NCBI RefSeq assembly: GCF_003149145.1
Contig: NZ_QGDQ01000023.1
Span: 23,282 to 87,281 of the forward strand
Direction of reading: 5' to 3'
DNA length: 64,000 bases
Origin: Quadrisphaera granulorum
GTDB taxonomy: Bacteria > Actinomycetota > Actinomycetes > Actinomycetales > Quadrisphaeraceae
Positions 58,986 through 64,000 of this stretch are shown piece after piece. Below the pieces are notes generated by a model. That model had not been told where the DNA came from, searched no databases, and was given only the letters and a program-made list of their open reading frames with translations. Position 1 is the stretch's first letter. Each line of letters opens with the position of its first letter. A program made the translations under genes and the position numbers.

Positions 58986-60693
58986 CCTCGGCGGGGGCAC
59001 GGGCGCAGCTGCCGTCGTCGTCGGCGTCCGCCCAGGTGCGGCCGACGTGCACGTCCAGGGGGAAGGTGATCGGGAACTCGCCGTAGAGCAGGCGCCCCGC
59101 GCGCTCCGCCGCGGCGCGCACGGCTGCCGCCACCTCGTCGGCCAGCTCCGCCGGAGTATGGACGAGCACTTCGTCGTGGAGGAACAGCACGAGGTGTGGC
59201 CGGCGCTCGACGGGCTGTTCGACGGGGCCGGAGTCGCCGAGGCGCCACAGCTCCTCGCGCAGCAGCGCGACCCAGCTGGCCGCCCACTCGGCCGCCGACC
59301 CCTGCACCACGAAGTTGCGGGTGAACCGCCCCCAGGAGCGGCGCTCCCGCAGCTCCTGATCGGTGGCGGGAACGTCGGGCGCCTGCTGCGTCCACGACCC
59401 GTCCGGCCGCGGCGAGCCGCGCCCCAGCCACGTGCTCACCACCTCACCCCGCTCCCCCGCGGCGGCAGCCAGCTCGAGGTGCTCGACCGCGCGCGGGTAG
59501 CGCCGCGCGAGGTGCTCGACCATGCGCCCACCGCTGCCGGCGGTGGCCCCGTACATCGCGCCGAGCACGGCGAGCTTGGCGTCGGCGCGGGTCGCGACAG
59601 CGCCACTGTCCACCAGGCCCTGGTACAGGTCGCCGCCCGCGGCGGCGCGAGCCAGGTCGACGTCGCCGCTGACCGCAGCCAACACGCGCGGCTCGAGCTG
59701 GGCGACGTCGGCGATCACCAGCCGCCAGCCGTCGTCAGCCACCACCGCCGGGCGCAGCACCGCCGGCACGGACAGCGCGCCACCGCCCTGCGCGGCCCAG
59801 CGCCCGCTGACCACGCCGCCGGGCAGGTGGTCGGGGCGGAAGCGGCCGTCACGCACCCACTCGGTCAGCCAGCGCCAGCCGTTCGCGGCGTGGAGGCGGG
59901 AGAGGCGGCGGTGCTCGAGCAGCAGGGGCACGGCTGGGTGGGCGAGCTGGGACAGCGTGCCCGAGCGGGTGTCGGGCGGCTCCAGGCCCACGCGACGCAG
60001 GGCGCGCAGCAGGTCGGCGGGGCTGTCGGGGTTGAGTGACGGCGCCCCTAGCGCTGCACGGGCGTCGGCGAGCAGCGCGGCCAACACGGCCGGCGGCTGC
60101 CCCGCGGGCGGCTGCGGTCCGAGCTCCGCCGCGAGCAGCGCCTCATGCGCGTCGGCGCGCCACGGCAGCCCGGCGTGCGTCATCTCGGCAGCGACGAGCG
60201 CGCCGGCGCTCTCGGCCGCCGTGAGCAGGCGCAACCGGCCGGGAGGTGACGCGGCGGCCAGCGCCGCCTGCTGCCGGTCGTGCTCCGCGTCGACGTCGAG
60301 CAGCAGCGCGCGGGGTTGCAGGTCGAAGAGCCCCTCGGGCGCCTCCTCCGCCCGCGAGGCACCGCCGCCGCTGAGGGGCTGCAGCTCGTCCCACGCCGTC
60401 GTCTCGGGACCGGCGAACAGCCCCTGGTCTACGCCTGGGGCTCGCCGAAGCACCCGGTGCACGAGCCGCAGGTCAGTGCACCGCTGCACCCGCACCCCGG
60501 CGGCGAGCAGCTGGGGGTACCAGCGGGTGGTGTCGTCCCACACCCAGCGCGGCCCGGCGCCCGCCCCCTCCACATCGGCCACGAAACGGGGCAGCTGCGC
60601 CTCGGGCAGCTGCACCATCTCGCCGTCATCGAGCCGGGCGACGACGGCGCCGGGTACTCGCCGCTGCAGCAGCACCTGACGCGGACCCGACAC
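58927..60693 (-). CDS. DNA polymerase I-like bifunctional 3'-5' exonuclease/polymerase
   Basis: A 588-residue family A polymerase lacking the 5'-3' exonuclease domain. Motif A is LVIADVAQLEPRVLAAVSGD, the O-helix region RADAKLAVLGAMYGATAGSG, and motif C LVLFLHDEVLVHTP. The N-terminal 200 residues correspond to a 3'-5' exonuclease-like domain that looks eroded (LLLDVDAEHDRQQA is the only acidic cluster I see). Actinobacteria often carry this PolA paralogue in addition to full PolA; its role is unsettled. GTG 60693 is the start. The C-terminus overlaps the opposing permease gene. Confidence 0.9.
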   Translation of the reverse strand: MSGPRQVLLQRRVPGAVVARLDDGEMVQLPEAQLPRFVADVEGAGAGPRWVWDDTTRWYPQLLAAGVRVQRCTDLRLVHRVLRRAPGVDQGLFAGPETTAWDELQPLSGGGASRAEEAPEGLFDLQPRALLLDVDAEHDRQQAALAAASPPGRLRLLTAAESAGALVAAEMTHAGLPWRADAHEALLAAELGPQPPAGQPPAVLAALLADARAALGAPSLNPDSPADLLRALRRVGLEPPDTRSGTLSQLAHPAVPLLLEHRRLSRLHAANGWRWLTEWVRDGRFRPDHLPGGVVSGRWAAQGGGALSVPAVLRPAVVADDGWRLVIADVAQLEPRVLAAVSGDVDLARAAAGGDLYQGLVDSGAVATRADAKLAVLGAMYGATAGSGGRMVEHLARRYPRAVEHLELAAAAGERGEVVSTWLGRGSPRPDGSWTQQAPDVPATDQELRERRSWGRFTRNFVVQGSAAEWAASWVALLREELWRLGDSGPVEQPVERRPHLVLFLHDEVLVHTPAELADEVAAAVRAAAERAGRLLYGEFPITFPLDVHVGRTWADADDDGSCARAPAEVSALTPAAVARAPRRTPPR

Positions 60694-60753
60694 CCGGTCA
60701 GTCTGGATGCCGGGTCCGACAGGCCGAGCGCGGCCCGTCGTCGTCCTGCTCGA

Positions 60754-62352
60754 TCAGAGCCTGAAGGCGGCGACCAGGTCGTCCAGCTCTCGGGACATCC
60801 GCGCCAGCTCCAGAGCCGCCACCTGCGACTCCTTCACGCTCGCGGTGGTGTCGCGGGCTCCGACAGCCACCCGTTCGATGGTGCCGGCGATGTCGTCGGT
60901 GCCCCCGGCAGCCTGCGCCGCGCCGCGCGTCATCTCCTGGGTGACCACCGACTGCTCCTCCACCGCCGAGGCGATGGTGGTCTGGAAGTCGCTGATGGTG
61001 GCGATGACCTCGGAGATGCGTGTGATGGCCTCGACGGCGCTGCTCGTGTCGCCCTGGATCGCCTCGACCCGCCGGGCGATGTCCTCGGTGGCCCGGGCGG
61101 TGCCCTGCGCCAGCTCCTTCACCTCCGTGGCGACCACGGCAAACCCCTTGCCGGCCTCACCGGCCCGGGCCGCCTCGATGGTCGCGTTGAGCGCGAGGAG
61201 GTTGGTCTGCTCGGCGATGGAGGTGATGACCTTGACCACGGCACCGATCTCCGCGGAGGAACGTCCGAGCCTGCCCACCGCCGCCGACGACGACGCGGCC
61301 AGGTCCACGGCCTCTCCCGCCACGCGCGCGGCGTCCTGGGCGCTGGTGCTGATCTCCAGGATCGACGCCCCCATCTGCTCGCTGCCCGTGGAGACGCTGG
61401 CGACCTCGCGCGCCACCCCGGCGGCGCTGTCGGTGAGCTGGACCGCCTGGCCGGTGGTGGCCTCCGCGGACTCGGCGATGGCCTCCGAGGTGGAGGTGAG
61501 CTGCGCCGACGCGGTCGCGAGGGACTGCGCGGAACTGCGGACCTGCGCCATGCTCGCGCGCAGCGCGGCGGTGGCGCGGTTGAGCGAGGCGGCCATCAGC
61601 GCGGTCTCGTCGGTGGTCCGCACCGTGACGGTGCGGGTGAGGTCGCCCTCGGCGAGTGCCCCCAGCGCGGCGGTGACCTCCCGCACCGGACGCGTGATCT
61701 TGCGGATGACCAGCACGCCGCCGACGGCCATCAGCACGAGCAGGAGCACTCCGCCGCCGAGCTGCAACCCCTCGGCGATGACCGCGGACCTGTCGCTGTG
61801 GCGGTCGCGCTCCGCCAGGAGGGACTCCTCCTCGGCAGCGACGTCGCCCAACAGCTGGGCGATCTGCCGGCCGGACGCGGCGCCCGCGTCGGTCAGCACG
61901 ATGGCCTGCGCGGCGGCGAAGCCGCCCTCGCCGCGGCGCGCGTCGATGGTCGACTGCATCTCCGCGACCTTGGCCTCCACGAGCGGCTCGAGCTGGCCCA
62001 GGCGCTCCTGCTGGTCGGCGTTGTCCGCGGTCAGGGCGCGCAGCACCGACAGGGCCTCGGTGATCTCCGCCGAGGCGGTGGAGAAGCCCGTGAGGTACTG
62101 GTCACGACCGGTGATGATGAAGCCCCGCTGGCTCGACTCGGCTGTCGCGAGCAGCTCGGAGGTGTGCTCCACGCCCTCCAGCACCCGGTGGGTGTGGTCG
62201 ACCCTGTCGTTGGCGAGGCTCAGCTGGTGCTGGGTGGTCACCGCGCCGGTCACGAGCAGCGCGACCGCCAGTCCGACGGTCAGCAGCAGCGCGCCGAGAG
62301 TGCGTCCGATGGTCCACCGCTGAGGGGCGGTGGTCGGCTCGGCGTCGGTCAT
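60754..62352 (-). CDS. Methyl-accepting chemotaxis protein
   Basis: A 532-residue chemoreceptor. TM1 is about residues 18-38, followed by a CHASE3-like extracellular domain ([20 protein letters not shown]), TM2 ([19 protein letters not shown]) and a HAMP domain ([20 protein letters not shown]). A long signalling coiled coil has the hairpin tip [20 protein letters not shown] and [15 protein letters not shown]. No CheR-binding pentapeptide ends it. ATG 62352 has GAGGAGCG upstream; the frame to 62622 is rejected. It implies a motile, chemotactic host, although no flagellar genes are in view. The 276-base upstream gap 62353-62628 shows no gene. Confidence 0.95.
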   Translation of the reverse strand: MTDAEPTTAPQRWTIGRTLGALLLTVGLAVALLVTGAVTTQHQLSLANDRVDHTHRVLEGVEHTSELLATAESSQRGFIITGRDQYLTGFSTASAEITEALSVLRALTADNADQQERLGQLEPLVEAKVAEMQSTIDARRGEGGFAAAQAIVLTDAGAASGRQIAQLLGDVAAEEESLLAERDRHSDRSAVIAEGLQLGGGVLLLVLMAVGGVLVIRKITRPVREVTAALGALAEGDLTRTVTVRTTDETALMAASLNRATAALRASMAQVRSSAQSLATASAQLTSTSEAIAESAEATTGQAVQLTDSAAGVAREVASVSTGSEQMGASILEISTSAQDAARVAGEAVDLAASSSAAVGRLGRSSAEIGAVVKVITSIAEQTNLLALNATIEAARAGEAGKGFAVVATEVKELAQGTARATEDIARRVEAIQGDTSSAVEAITRISEVIATISDFQTTIASAVEEQSVVTQEMTRGAAQAAGGTDDIAGTIERVAVGARDTTASVKESQVAALELARMSRELDDLVAAFRL

Positions 62353-62628
62353 GGTGGTCGCTCCTCGCTCGTGCGGACCGCGTCGGTAGCGCGCGGCGAC
62401 CACGTGCATCGGCCGTGCGCGAGCGACCTTGACCGAACGCTTCACAGGTGGTTCATCAAACGTCCCCGATCGAGTGAAACCGCGCGGTGCGCCCACCTGG
62501 CGAGCCCGCTCAGCAGGCCCGCGACGACGGCGAGCGCCACGAAAGCTGTCCCGGCTCTCGCGGGCGGGCAACTCGGTGCGGCCGGGCAGGCGCCTCGACG
62601 CGTCCCCTCCTGCCACCGGCACCAGGAC

Positions 62629-63846
62629 CTAGCGCGTTTCTGGTGGCTGCCGTTCCTGAAGGCGACGCAGGCGCAGCCTGTCGACGAGCAGGTCGGCCTC
62701 GTCGAGCACGTCGCCAGCAGCCCAAGCGGCGCCGCGCTTCGAGGCGGTGATCGGCCGGAGCACCTCGGCCTCGACCAGTCGCTCGATGGCCACGTAGGCG
62801 CGGGCCGCCGAGGCGCCCGTGAGCCGAGCGACGTCGGTGGCGTCGACCACGGGATGCCCCGGCAGCAGGTTCAGCAGCTCGTCTGTCGCCGAACCTGAGC
62901 GCGGACGGACATGCTCTCGCCATCGCCCGGGCAACCCGAGCAATCGCTGTGCGGAGACCTCCGCCTCAGCGGCGGATCGAGTTGTCGCGTCCGCGGGGTA
63001 GCCGCAGAACGCGTGGGCATCGCCCGTGCGGTACAGGTTGACGAGACTGAAGTACTCCTCGCGGTCGGCGACGATGGCCGAGGCGATCGGCACCGCTATC
63101 CGCGCGGTGACCCCGCGGTAACGCCACACGGCGTTGACCAGCGATCGTCCGATGCGTCCGTTGCCATCGTTGAACGGGTGGATCGACTCGAAGTGCGCGT
63201 GTGCCACCGCTGCCTGCACCACGGGGTCGAGGTCGGTGCGGCGCATGAACGCCAGGAGGTCGTCCATGAGCTCGGGGACATGGGCCGGTGCCGGGGGAAC
63301 GTGAACCGCACCCAGCGGCGATCTATCCGAGCCACTGATCCAGTTCTGGACGGTGCGGAGCCGGCCGGCGTCGTGACGCTCGTGAGGATCGTTGGCCATC
63401 AGGAGGCGGTGCGCCGCAAGGAGGTCGTCGAGCTCGACGCCGCGGGCAGCGCGTTCCACCAGCAGTCGCAGACCGACCACCGCCCCCATGACCGTTCGCG
63501 CTGATCGCGGGCCACTCAGCCCGTGCTGGACTCGAGCCAGCTGGTCGACGGTGGTCAGCTCGTCCTCGATGCGGGAGGACGCGATGGCCTCGGTCCGCAG
63601 CAGGAAGGGCTCGAGAACGGAGACCGCATCGGCCCAGCGGCGCTCCAGCACACCGATCTCCACCTGAGCGGCGCGGCAGGCCTCCAGGAGGCCCGCGGGG
63701 ACGTCGAGGTCGAGCTCCGAGATCTTGGGGGGGATGCTCGCGGCGTACTCGGTGATCTCCGAGCGGCGACCATCCTGCCTGCGCCATGGCAGCACCTCAG
63801 TGCCGTGCGGGGGCACCCGAAGGCGCGCGGCCTGCGCGGCGGTCAT
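62629..63846 (-). CDS. Fic-family protein with C-terminal winged helix
   Basis: A 405-residue Fic protein that likely transfers AMP (or a related group) to target proteins. The catalytic motif HPFNDGNGRIGR is intact, with His223. An N-terminal inhibitory-helix motif, S90-S-R-I-E94-D95 in IASSRIEDELTTVDQL, fits class II Fic autoinhibition (SxxxE), with Asp instead of the usual Gly or Asn after Glu. The C-terminal 90 residues contain a winged helix (VDATDVARLTGASAARAYVA), suggesting DNA binding or autoregulation. ATG 63846 is the start. No separate antitoxin gene is adjacent within the window. Confidence 0.93.
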   Translation of the reverse strand: MTAAQAARLRVPPHGTEVLPWRRQDGRRSEITEYAASIPPKISELDLDVPAGLLEACRAAQVEIGVLERRWADAVSVLEPFLLRTEAIASSRIEDELTTVDQLARVQHGLSGPRSARTVMGAVVGLRLLVERAARGVELDDLLAAHRLLMANDPHERHDAGRLRTVQNWISGSDRSPLGAVHVPPAPAHVPELMDDLLAFMRRTDLDPVVQAAVAHAHFESIHPFNDGNGRIGRSLVNAVWRYRGVTARIAVPIASAIVADREEYFSLVNLYRTGDAHAFCGYPADATTRSAAEAEVSAQRLLGLPGRWREHVRPRSGSATDELLNLLPGHPVVDATDVARLTGASAARAYVAIERLVEAEVLRPITASKRGAAWAAGDVLDEADLLVDRLRLRRLQERQPPETR

Positions 63847-64000
63847 GCGGTCTCCGCGGTCACTAAGCGAGAAGATGGATGTCCCTATTCTCGGTTGTTT
63901 CCCTAAGAGCGTCCGCCAGTAGGTGCGATCTTGGCGAGTGACCCGCTGGAGTTGCGAGCGGGCACGGGGCCCTCCACATCATGGAGTTGCTAACGCTCTG
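63847..64000. other. Intergenic end of window upstream of fic
   Basis: No convincing gene. The octamer GGAGTTGC occurs twice in direct orientation in the last 60 bases, and TTAGGGAAACAACCGAGAATAGGG on the minus strand is a relatively AT-rich candidate promoter region for the Fic gene. The stretch is cut by the window edge. Confidence 0.3.

Noticed and set aside
62353..62628. Possible motility-type sigma factor promoter upstream of the chemoreceptor
   Set aside because: The minus-strand sequence around 62450-62480 has only a vague resemblance to a FliA-type site; the match is too weak to report.
60280..62898. An 872-codon plus-strand reading frame opposite the DNA polymerase and chemoreceptor genes
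   Set aside because: It has no recognisable domains, is rich in Gly/Arg/His/Val as expected for the antisense of GC-biased codons, and spans two genes with clear motifs on the minus strand.
1..64000. tRNA, rRNA, CRISPR arrays, insertion sequences or prophage
   Set aside because: I looked for T-loop sequences, regularly spaced direct repeats, transposase or integrase motifs and structural phage genes, and saw none. A covariance search would be the decisive test for RNA genes.

Overview
The window is very GC-rich (roughly 70-75% by eye), densely coded DNA with many GTG starts, 1- and 4-base gene overlaps, and long spurious antisense frames. It looks like a chromosome segment of a high-GC actinobacterium. 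Supporting marks are a PriA-type HisA next to an SseB-domain gene, a DtxR/IdeR-type iron box, two SAM-IV riboswitches (an actinobacterial class), an actinobacterial-type DNA polymerase I paralogue and DUF2127/DUF4037/DUF427 genes. A Kineosporiales-like relative (Kineococcus, Quadrisphaera) is my guess, but the species cannot be read from the sequence. I saw no rRNA, tRNA, CRISPR array, transposase or phage genes.

Layout. 0-6.3 kb: a complete fructose PTS regulon, with ptsI divergent from a DeoR regulator, fruK, fruA (EIIABC) and ptsH. 6.6-10.4 kb: a tightly overlapped ABC exporter with a histidine kinase and LuxR-type response regulator. 10.5-15.6 kb: iron handling, with ferritin, a phosphatase-like gene, a three-gene siderophore ABC importer and a divergent lipoprotein receptor behind a DtxR-like box. 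15.6-18.5 kb: a class V aminotransferase-fold gene and a luciferase-like flavin monooxygenase, divergent, each with its own SAM-IV riboswitch. 18.6-28.6 kb: a leftward sugar block (LacI regulator, sugar ABC importer, GH3 glycosidase, flavin oxidoreductase, GH13 enzyme and a nucleotidyltransferase with an apparent frameshift).

28.6-44.7 kb holds histidine genes in the usual actinobacterial order (hisC-hisB ... hisH ... hisA) but broken apart by unrelated genes: a potassium channel, DUF427, a GT8 glycosyltransferase with a sugar-lactone/alditol oxidase-like enzyme, a TetR-controlled APC permease with an amidohydrolase, and DUF2252. 45-54 kb is a mosaic of small units: nitrilase with XRE-cupin regulator, thioredoxin-reductase-like protein with methyltransferase, DUF4037, an HTH/membrane pair, a membrane-anchored or secreted HNH nuclease with an excalibur domain, and an OhrR-type MarR regulator with an Old Yellow Enzyme. 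54-64 kb carries an AAA ATPase with an alpha/alpha-toroid protein, a YtrA-type GntR-ABC operon, a DNA polymerase I-like gene, a methyl-accepting chemotaxis protein and a Fic protein.

The most unusual signal is outside the genes. Many intergenic gaps carry short repeats from several families: pairs built on TGATCATG, on CGCACTT-CCGCGG-AAGTGCG, on CGCATGATCGTGGCGG, and on TGCAGAAG. Many form long near-perfect stems at gene ends, and two supply possible start codons. Separately, the 15-mer AGGACGACGACGGCG occurs nine times in both orientations, in several codon frames and between genes, which suggests selection or bias at the DNA level rather than the protein level.
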